A DNA stretch of 64,000 bases, from positions 176,262,663 through 176,326,662 of the forward strand of contig CM077647.1 of assembly GCA_039707465.1 (NCBI GenBank), in the 5' to 3' direction. Under the pieces are notes generated by a model. It was given only the letters and a program-made list of their open reading frames with translations. It was not told the origin of the DNA and searched no databases. Of this stretch, positions 1-13,026 are shown one piece after another. How positions within the stretch are numbered: the first letter of the stretch is position 1; every line of letters begins with the position of its first letter. A program made the translations under genes and the position numbers. This DNA comes from Rhabdophis nuchalis (taxonomy: Eukaryota > Chordata > Lepidosauria > Squamata > Natricidae).

Positions 1-680
1 TGCTATCTAAAATTATCCTCAGCTAGTTCTCTAATGCACTTCCCTTTGGCTCATGAACATTTTAGAGTTGGGATGTACAGCATTCTCTCTCTATCAATAT
101 TCAAGGGGAATGGACCAAATCTCAGTCCTTTTCAGCTGTGACCTCCACCCTTTGAAAGAACTCTATGTTCTTTCTCCCTCTCTATCTCCCTCTCTCTATC
201 TCCCTCTCTTCCTCCCCTCTCTCTCCAATTCTCTGTATCTCTGAATGTGTGTCTGTCTCTCTGTCAATTGAGTCTCAGAGGATGAAATATGGTTGAAGGA
301 AATTTGTCAGGTTTCAGGATATCAAATACCTTTGTACTAATGAATAACAAACAATGTGGGATGAGTTTAGATATGGTCCAAATTTGATTATTTGGTTGTT
401 TAAATAGTGAATATAAATTATATCTGAATCAAGTTGTATGATATCAATACCTCATTCTGATTTTGATTTGTTACCTGCTGTTCTATTTTTCCTCTGTAAG
501 TAACATTACATTATTTCTAGAACAGACCTGTGTCATTCTCTGAAATATAGATTATCTATATTGTAAGTGTACTTATTTGGTATATGTTAGAGCAATGGGA
601 AGAATGACTAAGTGAAAATTCAAAATACTGGCAATTACTATCCTTTCAACTCTATCTCCCTTTCATTCTTTTTCAAGTAG
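1..680 (+). other. Intron 3 (3' part) of V2R gene A; left edge of duplicated unit
   Basis: No gene of its own. The stretch is nearly identical to 36981-37657, which lies just before exon 4 of gene B, so it is the end of intron 3 of gene A. A CT-rich microsatellite (ctctctatctccctc-type) sits at about 172-256 and differs in length between the copies. A normal acceptor AG at 679-680 precedes exon 4. Nothing else is recognised. Confidence 0.75.
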
Positions 681-908
681 CTCCATTCATTTCTTCAAGG
701 CATTTCTTTCAACAATACAGCTGGGGAGAGAATATTCCTGAATGAGAAAGGAGAAGCAACTGGTGAATTCGACATCACCAACTTGATCACTTTCCCAAAT
801 AGATCCTTTCAGAGAGTTAGAATTGGAGAGATGGATCCTCAAATTCCCAATGTGAAGGGATTAATCATTGATGAAGAGGTGATTGTCTGGCACCCAGCTT
901 TTAACCAG
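681..908 (+). CDS. V2R gene A, exon 4 (end of ligand-binding domain)
   Basis: This 228-nt exon (76 codons, phase 0 at both ends) encodes the last part of the extracellular Venus-flytrap domain of a vomeronasal type 2 receptor. Such receptors detect peptide or protein cues at the sensory neuron surface. Family-typical segments are visible: SFNNTAGERIFLNEKGE, then ITFPNRSFQRVRIGEMDPQ, then VIVWHPAFNQ. It is bounded by AG at 679-680 and a GTGTGG donor at 909, which is weak compared with GTRAGT. The next exon should open with a V-x-P-F-S-x-C-N-D motif, and exon 5 at 28090 does, in the correct phase. Exons 1-3 of this gene lie left of the window, so function cannot be judged from this piece alone. 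Confidence 0.9.
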
Positions 909-1212
909 GTGTGGATTCATTTAATCAACTATTCCTTGATATCTTATGATCCCATATTGAACACAATCTCTTTAGAAATCTAATAAGTGTTTTTGAAAAA
1001 AATGACATATTCTGTACAAATATTGTAAACGATCAAGCATTCATCAAATTTACAAAATAACATTACAATTTAAATTCATATTTGGGTTGCATATCCATTT
1101 GGAATCACAGGAGTTGTAATCACATATATCTCTTTATCTACCCTGCCATTCTCCAAACACGTCCTTTGCACATCCTTATAATATCAACATTTTAATGGAT
1201 AGAATAAATATG
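909..1212 (+). other. Start of intron 4, gene A; unique AT-rich sequence
   Basis: About 300 nt after the exon 4 donor, AT-rich, and matched closely by 37886-38185 in copy B. I recognise no gene or repeat family in it. Confidence 0.6.
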
Positions 1213-1471
1213 CAATAGCTCAATGGTTAAAGACACTGAGCTTGTCAGCTGGATAGCTGAGACCTGAGCATCATGCAATAGGGTGAGCTCCCATGCCTGC
1301 TTCAGCTCCTCCTCACCTAGGAATTCAAAAGCATGCAAATGTGAGTAGATTCATATGTACCACTTTGGTGGGAAGGTAACAATGCTCCTGGTGCCTTTGG
1401 CATATAGCCACATTGACCACATGACCATGGAAAATATCTTTGGGGGATTTGACAGGAGGTTTTCCAGCTGG
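1213..1471 (+). mobile_element. tRNA-derived SINE (squamate type), copy A
   Basis: The left end reads tagctcaatggttaaagac, which resembles a tRNA head with an A-box. It is followed by a body with gtgagctccc, accactttggtgggaaggta and gaccacatgaccatgg, a pattern I associate with common squamate tRNA-SINEs. A matching copy occupies 38186-38448, so the insertion predates the tandem duplication. The family name is from memory and not searched. Confidence 0.6.
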
Positions 1472-2490
1472 GGTGTGTGAGCTCTGAAGAGCCTCATATG
1501 AATATTGTCTGACTAACTCTGGGGATCCTTTTTTGGATCAGACCCTCCCCCAGAGGGGGGGCAAAGAGGGGCTGCATCTCATCAGACCGAGAGGGAGGTA
1601 ACAGATCCCTCGTAGGTCAGAGATTTGCCCTATGAATCGGAATCGGGGCAGCAGCCTGCAATATGGCTGACAAGATGCTGATTTCAAGTCAAAGCAAAGG
1701 AACAGGAAGGTGAGGAAGAGACAAAAGACCAGTAAGAAAATTTATCTAACCCACAGCCATAAATCAAACTTGGAAAAGGCAAAGAAGACTTGAGAGCATA
1801 AATAATATTGATGGTCAGAGCGGGATTTTTTCAAAAAGAAAGAAACAAAGAAAAGGAAAACGGAGGGTTGAAACACCAGCCACCCCAAAAGCCATTTGTT
1901 TGAAACAATTTCGGAGAGAAAGGGAGAAAGCAGAGAAATGACAAAGCCACTCAAATATAAACTCTAAATTTGGTTTTGGATTTGAAATAGAAACCAAACA
2001 TTCTGAAGGATTTACTTAATTTGAACTTCTTCCAACTAATGTATCTTAAGTAACTCCAAAAAATCAAGAAGAAGCACTTCTTCTCACTGATAACTGATAA
2101 CCTAACCTTGACTGTGTGGGAAGTTTTTATCAACCAGATATCATAAATCAGAATTTGGAAAAGCAGGAAGCAAAAGAGAAATGTACCTGAATCTGGCTGT
2201 TTGAAAGTTTGTTCCAATTGATATATTTTGAGCAGCTGTAGTCGACCGGAGGTGGAAGGTGGCAAGGGAAAGGATAATAACAGAGTCAAGAACTGGGAAA
2301 TATGAAGGGTTTCCCCCCTCTTTCTTCCTTTTTTTTCTTTGCAAAAGATTAAGATGGCCCCAGATTCTCTTCCGGTTTCACAGAAGTTGAATTAACTGAA
2401 TTTAAGGTGGACCAGAATCTCGAAATAAGACTTATATAACTAACTGCAATTTTGGAACTGGACATTAAGGAAGAACAAAAGACCAAGATA
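1472..2490 (+). other. Intron 4 sequence, gene A; no gene seen
   Basis: Duplicated intronic DNA (compare 38449-40419 after removing the L2 insertion there). It contains a small hairpin ggatccttttttggatc near 1523 and several purine-rich runs. The open frames on both strands are short, lack family features and are treated as chance. Confidence 0.55.
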
Positions 2491-2636
2491 CAATACAATA
2501 AAATACAATAGCAGAGTTGGAAGGGACATTGGAGGTCTTCTACTCCAACCCCCTGTCTAGGCAGGAAACACTATAACATTTCAGACAAATGGCTATCCAA
2601 CATCTTCTTAAAGACTTCTTAAAGACTTCTTAAAGT
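2491..2636 (-). mobile_element. CR1 LINE 3' end, antisense, copy A
   Basis: On the minus strand this is the characteristic CR1 3' end: gccatttgtctgaaatg, then a gttggactagaagacctcc-like stretch, then ccttccaactctgctattg and an ATTGT-rich tail. On the plus strand it starts caatacaataaaatacaata and gcagagttggaaggg. It is 5'-truncated. At the right edge an 11-bp unit, acttcttaaag, is repeated three times. The same insertion is at 40420-40570 in copy B. Confidence 0.85.
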
Positions 2637-4204
2637 GTTGGGACAAGATGGCTCCCATTGCTCTTCCCCACAGCAGCTGAAGTAGATAAATTTAAGGTGG
2701 ATCATAAATCTGAAATGAGAACTTTATAACTAACTATAACTTTGGAACTGGATCATGGAAAACTGGGAATTTGAAGAAATACGTGAAACTATTTAAAAAA
2801 ATGTGCACAAATCATTAAAATCAAGCCAAAATAGAATTCTTATTCCAGAAAAGCAGATAACTAAAGAAGAATTCAAAGGAGAAAGGGGGCAAGACAATGA
2901 AGGGGTAGAAATGGAGGGAAATAAAAAGCAGACCAAAACCTCCATTGTTCTTGGCAGTGGTATAGGGAAAATTATAAAAAGGGGAAATGTCCCAACAAAA
3001 GGGAATATTGTATTCCTAAATATGACAATAAAATGGAGTTGCTAACTGGTTGACTATAATAATGGAAAGATACCAAAACAAAGGTTAAAATATATGGAAT
3101 ATGGATAAATATGAAACTGATATGGGGAGGTTGTAGAGGTTTGTGATTCACTTTTATACATGATAATTAAACTGAGTTGTGAATTGATTGAATATGACAA
3201 TAGAAGGACAACTAAGCTTGGGTTAAAAATATATGAAACATAGACATGTATGGAACATTTAAGATGATGAATAAAGTGAGATTTTTACTGCTTGTTATTC
3301 TATATAATGGATTAAGGGAATTATAATGAACATTGAACAACGAGGATTGCCATTTATAGACAATTAAAGGTAATCTAATCCAAGATATGGAAAAATGGAG
3401 AGTGAACATGAAATGCACCTACAATGGGAAACTGTTGAGATTTAATAAATAGAATCACAAATTGGGGGCATTTAAGGATGTATAGTTATATAAAAGTAAT
3501 GATGAGAATAGCTGGGAATTGTAACCAGGTCTACATCTCGGCCAAAATTAGGCAGGAGGGATGGGTTTAAAAGCACAATGACTATAGATGCATACTTTTT
3601 GTTCTAGATTTTTTTTATAAAAATGAAGGAGAATACATGTTAAAATTAAATATGTATATTGAAAAGGAACTATAAATACCATCAACATAAAATGGAGCAT
3701 GCTCAGAAGCTCTAATACACCAAGTAAATGAGTTGGAAGTAGAGAAGAGAGGTGAGGGAAAAAGAGAGGGATAGGAGAGAATGCAGTGGGTGGAAGAGGA
3801 GGAGAGAAATGAGTGGAAAGGGGAGAGAGGAAAAGGAGAGAGGAAGGGCAAGTAGAGAAGGGAAGGATGACAGAGGGAAGAAAGGAGGGAGGGAGGGGGA
3901 GGAGAGAGGAGAAAAAAAGTGATGGGTAAGTTACAAATATGGTGTATGGAGAGCACAGGATCCTATAATTGTTTTGGGAGTTGATGGTAAGATGACTTGA
4001 TGTACTGTAAACATCTATATAAATAAAAAAATAACTATGAGTTTGTTCAAAACTGCTAATCGCCACCAAATATTCACACAACGTTCCTTACAAGTGCAGC
4101 ACCAATGATACGTACAAATTGTGTGGACATGGCACACTGGTGCCAGGTACAAGCCACACCAATGTACAACTGCAGCTCTTTTTTGTTTTCCTCACTCACT
4201 TGCC
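2637..4204 (+). other. Intron 4 sequence up to the satellite, gene A
   Basis: AT-rich DNA without a recognisable gene. A purine-only (GGA/GAGA) tract lies at about 3733-3915. Copy B (40571-42130) is collinear but lacks about 90 bp around 3357-3446, lacks a segment near 3988-4050, and has gained an L2 tail. The last 110 nt (from gttccttacaagtgcagcac) are the fixed left shoulder of both satellite arrays. Confidence 0.6.
3733..3915 (+). repeat. Purine-rich low-complexity tract (GGA/GAGA)
   Basis: Almost only G and A on the plus strand (gagaggaaaaggagagagga-type). The long Phe/Pro/Ser-rich frames on the minus strand here are by-products of the composition. A counterpart is at about 41739-41912. 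Confidence 0.85.
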
Positions 4205-7202
4205 ATGCCCCCCTGCCTCCCCCCCCTCCTAACCCTCCATGCCTTCAACGGAGCTCCCTACACCACCACCCCTGCCTCCCCACCTCCCAACTCTCCATGC
4301 CTGCAACAGAGCTTCCTGCGCCACGCCCCCTGCCTCCTCCCCCTCCCAACACTCCATGCCTGCAACGGAGCTCCCTGCGCCATGCCCCCTGCCTCCTCCC
4401 CCTCCCAATTCTCCATGCCTGCAACGCAGCTGCCTGAGTCACCTTGCCGCCTCCTCCCTCCCAACTCTCCATACCTGCAACAGAGCTGTCTGCACCACAC
4501 CCCCTGCCTCCTCCCCCTCCCAACTCTCCATAGCTGCAGCAGAGCTCCCTGCGCCACGCCCCCTGCCTCCTCCCCCTCCCAACTCTCCATAGCTGCAGCA
4601 GAGCTCCCTGCGCCACGCCCCCTGCCTCCTCCCAACGCCCAACTCTCCATGCCTGCAACAGAGCTTCCTGCGCCACGCCCCCTGCCTCCTCCCCCTCCCA
4701 ACACTCCATGCCTGCAACGGAGCTCCCTGCGCCACGCCCCCTGCCTCCTCCCCCCTCCCAATTCTCTATGCCTGCAACGCAGCTGCCTGAGTCACCTTGC
4801 CGCCTCCTCCCTCCCAACTCTCCATACCTGCAACAGAGCTGTCTGCACCACACCCCCTGCCTCCTCCCCCTCCCAACTCTCCATAGCTGCAGCAGAGCTC
4901 CCTGCGCCACGCCCCCTGCCTCCTCCCCCTCCCAACTCTCCATAGCTGCAGCAGAGCTCCCTGCGCCACGCCCCCTGCCTCCTCCCCCCGCCCAACTCTC
5001 CATTCCTGCAACGCAGCTGCCTGAGCCACCTTGCCTCCTCCTCCCTCCCAACTCTCTATACCTGCAACAGAGCTCCCTGCGCCACACCCCCAGCCTTCTC
5101 CCCCTCCCAACTTTCCATGTCTGCAACAGAGCTGCCTGTGCCACGCCCCCTGCCTCCTCCACTCTCCCAACTCTCCATGCCTGCAATGGAGCTCCCTGCG
5201 CCACACCCCTGCCTCCTACCCCCTCCCAACTCTACATACCTGCAACAGAGTTCCCTGCTCCACATTCCCTGCCTCCTCCCCCTCCCAACTCTCCATGCCT
5301 GCAATGGAGCTCCCTGCACCACGCCCCCTGCCTACTCTACCCTCCCAACTCTCCATGCCTGCAACAGAGCTCCCAGCGCCATGCCCCCTTCCTCCTCTCC
5401 CCTCCCAACTCTCCATACCTGCAACAGAGCTCCTTGCGCCACGCCCCCTGCCTCCTCCACTCTCCCAACTCTCCATGCCTGCAACGGAGCTCCCTGCGCC
5501 ACGCCCCCTGCCTCCTCCCCCCTCCCAACTCTCCATGCCTGCAATGGAGCTCCCTGCGCCACACCCCCTGCCTCCTCCCCCTCCCAACTCTCCATGCCTG
5601 CAATGGAGCTCCCTGTGCCACGCCCTCTGCCTACTCTACCCTCCCAACTCTCCATGCCTGCAACAGAGCTCCCAGCGCCATGCCCCCTTCCTCCTCTCCC
5701 CTCCCAACTCTCCATACCTGCAACAGAGCTCCTTGCGCCACGCACCCTGCCTCCTCCACTCTCCCAACTCTCCATGCCTGCAACGGAGCTCCCTGCGCCA
5801 CGCCCCCTGCCTCCTCCCCCCTCCCAACGCTCCATGCCTGCAACAGAGCTCTCTGCACCATGCCCCCTGCCTCCTCCCCCTCCCAACTCTCCATGCCTGC
5901 AATGGAGCTCCCTGCGCCACACCCCCTGCCTCCTCCCCCTCCCAACTCTCCATGCCTGCAACGGAGCTCCCTGCGCCACGTCCCTGCCTCCTCCCCCTCT
6001 CAACTCTCCATACCTGCAACAGACCTCCCTGCACCACACCCCCTGCCTTCTCCCCCTCTCAACTCTCCATGCCTGCAATGGAGCTCCCTGCGCCACGCCC
6101 CCTGCCTCCTCCTCCCGCCCAACTCTCCATGCCTGCAACGGAGCTCCCTGCGCCACGTCCCTGCCTCCTCCCCCTCCCAACTCTCCATACCTGCAACAGA
6201 CCTTCCTGCACCACACCCCCTGCCTCCTCCCCCTCTCAACTCTCCATGCCTGCAATGGAGCTCCCTGCGCCACACCCCCTGCCTCCTCCCCCTCCCAACT
6301 CTCCATGCCTGCAACGGAGCTCCCTGCACCACGTCCCTGCCTCCTCCCCCTCCCAACTCTCCATACCTGCAACAGACCTCCCTGCACCACACCCCCTGCC
6401 TCCTCCCCCTCTCGACTCTCCATGCCTGCAATGGAGCTCCCTGTGCCACGCCCCCTGCCTCCTCCTCCCGCCCAACTCTCCATACCTGCAACAGAGCTCC
6501 CTGCGCCACTCCCCCTGCCTCCCCCCCTCCCAACTCTCCATAGCTGCAACAGAGCTCCCTGCGCCTCACACCCTGCCTCCCCCCCTCCCAACTCTCCATA
6601 GCTGCAACAGAGCTCCCTGCGCCACACCCCCTGCCTCCTCCCCCTCCCAACTCTCCATAGCTGCAAAAGAGCTCCCTGCGCCACGCCCCCTGCCTCCTCC
6701 CCCTCCCAACTCTCCATAGCTGCAACAGAGCTCCCTGCGCCACGCCCCCTGCCTCCTCCCCCTCCCAACTCTCCATAGCTGCAACAGAGCTCCCTGCGCC
6801 ACTCCCCCTGTCTCCTCCCCCTCCCAACTCTCCATGCCTGCAACGGAGCTCCCTGCGCCACACCCCCTGCCTCCTCCCCCCTCCCAACTCTCCATGCCTG
6901 CAACGCAGCTGCCTGAGCCACCTTGCCTCCTCCCCCATCCCAAAGCTCCATGCCTGCAACAGAGCTCTCTGCACCATGCCCCCTGCCTCCTCCCCCTCCC
7001 AACTCTCCATGCCTGCAACAGAGCTCCCTGCGCCACGCCCCCTGCCTCCTCCACTCTCCCAACTCTCCATGGCTGCAACGGAGCTTCCTGTGCCACACCC
7101 CCTGTCTCCTCCCCCTCCCAACTCTCCATGCCTGCAACGGAGCTCCCTGCGCCACGCCCCCTGCCTCCTCCCCCCTCCCAACTCTCCATGCCTGCAATGC
7201 AG

Positions 7203-10200
7203 CTACCTGAGCCACCTTGCCTCCTCCTCCCTCCCAACTCTCCATACATGCAACAGAGCTCCCTGCGCATCGCCCCCTGTCTCCTCCCCCCTCCCAACTC
7301 TCCATGCCTGCAATGCAGCTACCTGAGCCACCTTGCCTCCTCCCCCCTCCCAACTCTCCATGCCTGCAATGCAGCTACCTGAGCCACCTTGCCTCCTCCT
7401 CCCTCCCAACTCTCCATGCCTGCAACGGAACTCCCTGCACCACGCCCCCTGCCTCCTCCCCCCTCCTAACTCTCCAAGCCTGCAACAGAGCTCTCTGCAC
7501 CATGCCCCCAGCCTCCTCCCCCTCCCAACTCTCCAGGCCTGCAACAGAGCTCTCTGCACCATGCCCCCAGCCTCCTCCCCCTCCCAACTCTCCATGCCTG
7601 CAACAGAGTTCCCTGCGCCACGCCCCCTGCCTCCTCCACTCTCCCAACTCTCCATGCCTGCAACGGAGCTTCCTGTGCCACACCCCCTGTCTCCTCCCCC
7701 TCCCAACTCTCCATGCCTGCAACGGAGCTCCCTGCGCCACGCCCCCTGCCTCCTCCCCCCTCCCAACTCTCCATGCCTGCAACGCAGCTACCTGCGCCAC
7801 GCCCCCTGCCTCCTCCACTCTCCCAACTCTCCATGCCTGCAACGGAGCTCCCTGTACCATGCCCCCTGCCTCCTCCCCCTCCCAACTCTCCATGCCTGCA
7901 ACGGAGCTCCCTGCGCCACGCCCCCTGCCTCCCCCCCTCCCAACTCTCCAGGCCTGCAATGCAGCTGCCTGAGCCACCTTGCCTCCTCCCCCCTCCCAAC
8001 GCTCCATGCCTGCAACAGAGCTCTCTGCACCATGCCCCCTGCCTCCTCCCCCTCCCAACTCTCCATGCCTGCAATGGAGCTCCCTGCGCCACACCCCCTG
8101 CCTCCTCCCCCTCCCAACTCTCCATGCCTGCAACGGAGCTCCCTCCGCCATGTCCCTGCCTCCTCCCCCTCCCAACTCTCCATGCCTGCAACGGAGCTCC
8201 CTGCGCCACGCCCCCTGCTTCCCCCCCTCCCAACTCTCCAGTCCTGCAATGCAGCTGCCTGAGCAACCTTGCCTCCTCCCCCCTCCCAACGCTCCATGCC
8301 TGCAACAGAGCTCTCTGCACCATGCCCCCTGCCTCCTCCCCCTCCCAACTCTCCATGCCTGCAACAGAGTTCCCTGCGCCACGCCCCCTGCCTCCTCCAC
8401 TCTCCCAACTCTCCATGCCTGCAACGGAGCTTCCTGTGCCACACCCCCTGTCTCCTCCCCCTCCCAACTCTCCATGCCTGCAACGGAGCTCCCTGCACCA
8501 CGCCCCCTGCCTCCTCCCCCCTCCTAACTCTCCAGGCCTGCAACAGAGCTCTCTGCACCATGCCCCCAGCCTCCTCCCCCTCCCAACTCTCCAGGCCTGC
8601 AACAGAGCTCTCTGCACCATGCCCCCAGCCTCCTCCCCCTCCCAACTCTCCATGCCTGCAACAGAGTTCCCTGCGCCACGCCCCCTGCCTCCTCCACTCT
8701 CCCAACTCTCCATGCCTGCAACGGAGCTTCCTGTGCCACACCCCCTGTCTCCTCCCCCTCCCAACTCTCCATGCCTGCAACGGAGCTCCCTGCACCACGC
8801 CCCCTGCCTCCTCCCCCCTCCTAACTCTCCAGGCCTGCAACAGAGCTCTCTGCACCATGCCCCCAGCCTCCTCCCCCTCCCAACTCTCCAGGCCTGCAAC
8901 AGAGCTCTCTGCACCATGCCCCCAGCCTCCTCCCCCTCCCAACTCTCCATGCCTGCAACAGAGTTCCCTGCGCCACGCCCCCTGCCTCCTCCACTCTCCC
9001 AACTCTCCATGCCTGCAACGGAGCTTCCTGTGCCACACCCCCTGTCTCCTCCCCCTCCCAACTCTCCATGCCTGCAACGGAGCTCCCTGCGCCACGCCCC
9101 CTGCCTCCTCCCCCCTCCCAACTCTCCATGCCTGCAACGCAGCTACCTGCGCCACGCCCCCTGCCTCCTCCACTCTCCCAACTCTCCATGCCTGCAACGG
9201 ACCTCCCTGTACCATGCCCCCTGCCTCCTCCCCCTCCCAACTCTCCATGCCTGCAACGGAGCTCCCTGCGCCACGCCCCCTGCCTCCCCCCCTCCCAACT
9301 CTCCAGGCCTGCAATGCAGCTGCCTGAGCCACCTTGCCTCCTCCCCCCTCCCAACGCTCCATGCCTGCAACAGAGCTCTCTGCACCATGCCCCCTGCCTC
9401 CTCCCCCTCCCAACTCTCCATGCCTGCAATGGAGCTCCCTGCGCCACACCCCCTGCCTCCTCCCCCTCCCAACTCTCCATGCCTGCAACGGAGCTCCCTC
9501 CGCCATGTCCCTGCCTCCTCCCCCTCCCAACTCTCCATGCCTGCAACGGAGCTCCCTGCGCCACGCCCCCTGCCTCCCCCCCTCCCAACTCTCCAGGCCT
9601 GCAATGCAGCTGCCTGAGCAACCTTGCCTCCTCCCCCCTCCCAACGCTCCATGCCTGCAACAGAGCTCTCTGCACCATGCCCCCTGCCTCCACCCCCCTC
9701 CCAACTCTCCATGCCTGCAACAGAGTTCCCTGCGCCACGCCCCCTGCCTCCTCCACTCTCCCAACTCTCCATGCCTGCAACGGAGCTTCCTGTGCCACAC
9801 CCCCTGTCTCCTCCCCCTCCCAACTCTCCATGCCTGCAACGGAGCTCCCTGCGCCACGCCCCCTGCCTCCTCCCCCCTCCCAACTCTCCATGCCTGCAAC
9901 GCAGCTACCTGCGCCACGCCCCCTGCCTCCTCCACTCTCCCAACTCTCCATGCCTGCAACGGAGCTTCCTGTGCCACACCCCCTGTCTCCTCCCCCTCCC
10001 AACTCTCCATGCCTGCAACGGAGCTCCCTGCGCCACACCCCCTGCCTCCTCCCCCTCCCAACTCTCCATGCCTGCAATGGAGCTCCCTGTGCCACGCCCT
10101 CTGCCTCCTCCACTCTCCCAAATCTCCATGCCTGCAACGGAGCTCCCTGCACCATGCCCCCTGCCTCCTCCCCCTCCCAACTCTCCATGCCTGCAACGGA

Positions 10201-11730
10201 GCTCCCTGCGCCACGCCCCCTGCCTCCCCCCCTCCCAACTCTCCAGGCCTGCAATGCAGCTGCCTGAGCCACCTTGCCTCCTCCCCCCTCCCAACGCTCC
10301 ATGCCTGCAACAGAGCTCTCTGCACCATGCCCCCTGCCTCCTCCCCCTCCCAACTCTCCATGCCTGCAATGGAGCTCCCTGCGCCACACCCCCTGCCTCC
10401 TCCCCCTCCCAACTCTCCATGCCTGCAACGGAGCTCCCTGCGCCATGTCCCTGCCTCCTCCCCCTCCCAACTCTCCATGCCTGCAACAGAGCTCCCTGCG
10501 CCACGCCCTCTGCCTCCTCCACTCTCCCAACTCTCCATGGCTGCAACGGAGCTTCCTGTGCCACACCCCCTGTCTCCTCCCCCTCCCAACTCTCCATGCC
10601 TGCAACGGAGCTCCCTGCGCCACGCCCCCTGCCTCCTCCCCCCTCCCAACTCTCCATGCCTGCAATGCAGCTACCTGAGCCACCTTGCCTCCTCCTCCCT
10701 CCCAACTCTCCATACCTGCAACAGAGCTCCCTGCGCCACGCCCCCTGCCTCCTCCCCCCTCCCAACTCTCCATGCCTGCAATGCAGCTACCTGAGCCACC
10801 TTGCCTCCTCCCCCCTCCCAACTCTCCATGCCTGCAATGCAGCTACCTGAGCCACCTTGCCTCCTCCTCCCTCCCAACTCTCCATGCCTGCAACGGAACT
10901 CCCTGCACCACGCCCCCTGCCTCCTCCCCCCTCCTAACTCTCCAGGCCTGCAACAGAGCTCTCTGCACCATGCCCCCAGCTTCCTCCCCCTCCCAACTCT
11001 CCAGGCCTGCAACAGAGCTCTCTGCACCATGCCCCCAGCCTCCTCCCCCTCCCAACTCTCCATGCCTGCAACAGAGTTCCCTGCGCCACGCCCCCTGCCT
11101 CCTCCACTCTCCCAACTCTCCATGCCTGCAATGGAGCTTCCTGTGCCACACCCCCTGTCTCCTCCCCCTCCCAACTCTCCATGCCTGCAACGGAGCTCCC
11201 TGCGCCACGCCCCCTGCCTCCTCCCCCCTCCCAACTCTCCATGCCTGCAACGCAGCTACCTGCGCCACGCCCCCTGCCTCCTCCACTCTCCCAACTCTCC
11301 ATGCCTGCAACGGAGCTCCCTGTACCATGCCCCCTGCCTCCTCCCCCTCCCAACTCTCCATGCCTGCAACGGAGCTCCCTGCGCCACGCCCCCTGCCTCC
11401 CCCCCTCCCAACTCTCCAGGCCTGCAATGCAGCTGCCTGAGCCACCTTGCCTCCTCCCCCCTCCCAACGCTCCATGCCTGCAACAGAGCTCTCTGCACCA
11501 TGCCCCCTGCCTCCTCCCCCTCCCAACTCTCCATGCCTGCAATGGAGCTCCCTGCGCCACACCCCCTGCCTCCTCCCCCTCCCAACTCTCCATGCCTGCA
11601 ACGGAGCTCCCTCCGCCATGTCCCTGCCTCCTCCCCCTCCCAACACTCCATGCCTGCAACGGAGCTCCCTGCGCCACGCCCCCTGCCTCCCCCCCTCCCA
11701 ACTCTCCAGGCCTGCAATGCAGCTGCCTGA
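7203..11730 (+). repeat. Higher-order repeat within array A, 3,468-bp spacing
   Basis: The variant order from 7203 to 8262 recurs from 10671 to 11730 with constant spacing of 3,468 bp; for example, open frames with the same length and nearly the same residues start at 7217/10685 and 7333/10801. Inside it, a 5-unit block of about 299 bp is repeated (8533 and 8832, ggcctgcaacagagctctct). This points to segmental duplication inside the array rather than independent unit drift. Confidence 0.8.
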
Positions 11731-13026
11731 GCAACCTTGCCTCCTCCCCCCTCCCAACGCTCCATGCCTGCAACAGAGCTCTCTGCACCATGCCCCCTGT
11801 CTCCTCCCCCTCCCAACTCTCCATGCCTGCAACGGAGCTCCCTGCGCCACGCCCCCTGCCTCCTCCCCCCTCCCAACTCTCCATGCCTGCAACGCAGCTA
11901 CCTGCGCCACGCCCCCTGCCTCCTCCACTCTCCCAACTCTCCATGCCTGCAACGGAGGTTCCTGTGCCACACCCCCTGTCTCCTCCCCCTCCCAACTCTC
12001 CATGCCTGCAACGGAGCTCCCTGCGCCACACCCCCTGCCTCCTCCCCCTCCCAACTCTCCATGCCTGCAATGGAGCTCCCTGTGCCACGCCCTCTGCCTC
12101 CTCCACTCTCCCAACTCTCCATGCCTGCAACGGAGCTCCCTGCACCATGCCCCCTGCCTCCTCCCCCTCCCAACTCTCCATGCCTGCAATGGAGCTCCCT
12201 GCGCCACGCCCCCTGCCTCCCCCCCTCCCAACTCTCCAGGCCTGCAATGCAGCTGCCTGAGCCACCTTGCCTCCTCCCCCCTCCCAACGCTCCATGCCTG
12301 CAACAGAGCTCTCTGCACCATGCCCCCTGCCTCCTCCCCCTCCCAACTCTCCATGCCTGCAATGGAGCTCCCTGCGCCACACTCCCTGCCTCCTCCCCCT
12401 CCCAACTCTCCATGCCTGCAACGGAGCTCCCTGCGCCATGTCCCTGCCTCCTCCCCCTCCCAACTCTCCATGCCTGCAACGGAGCTCCCTGCGCCACGCC
12501 CCCTGCCTCCCCCCCTCCCAACTCTCCAGGCCTGCAATGCAGCTGCCTGAGCAACCTTGCCTCCTCCCCCCTCCCAACGCTCCATGCCTACAACAGAGCT
12601 CTCTGCACCATGCCCCCTGCCTCCTCCCCCTCCCAACTCTCCATGCCTGCAACAGAGATCCCTGCGCCACGCCCCCTGCCTCCTCCCCCTCCCAACTCTC
12701 CATGCCTGCAATGGAGCTCCCTGCCCCACACCCCCTGCCTTCTCCCCCTCCCAACTCTCCATGCCTGCAATGGAGCTCCCTGCGCCACACCCCCTGCCTC
12801 CTCCCCCTCCCAACTCTCCATGCCTGCAATGGAGCTCCCTGTGCCACGCCCTCTGCCTCCTCCACTCTCCCAACTCTCCATGCCTGCAACGGAGCTCCCT
12901 ACACCACGCCCCCTGCCTCCTCCATTCTCCCAACTCTCCATGCCTGCAACGGAGCTCTCTGCGCCACATCCCTGCCTCCCCCCCCTCCCAACTCTCCATG
13001 CCTGAAATGCAGCTGCCTGAGCCACC

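Noticed and set aside
53..244. Small plus-strand frame of 63 aa and its copy at 37033
   Set aside because: It runs through a CT microsatellite upstream of exon 4 and differs between copies; it is intron.
1742..4081. Minus-strand Phe/Ser/Pro-rich open frames (70-177 aa), also at 39744-42008
   Set aside because: Located in intronic AT-rich and purine-rich DNA, with no domain. The copies differ by indels without frame conservation.
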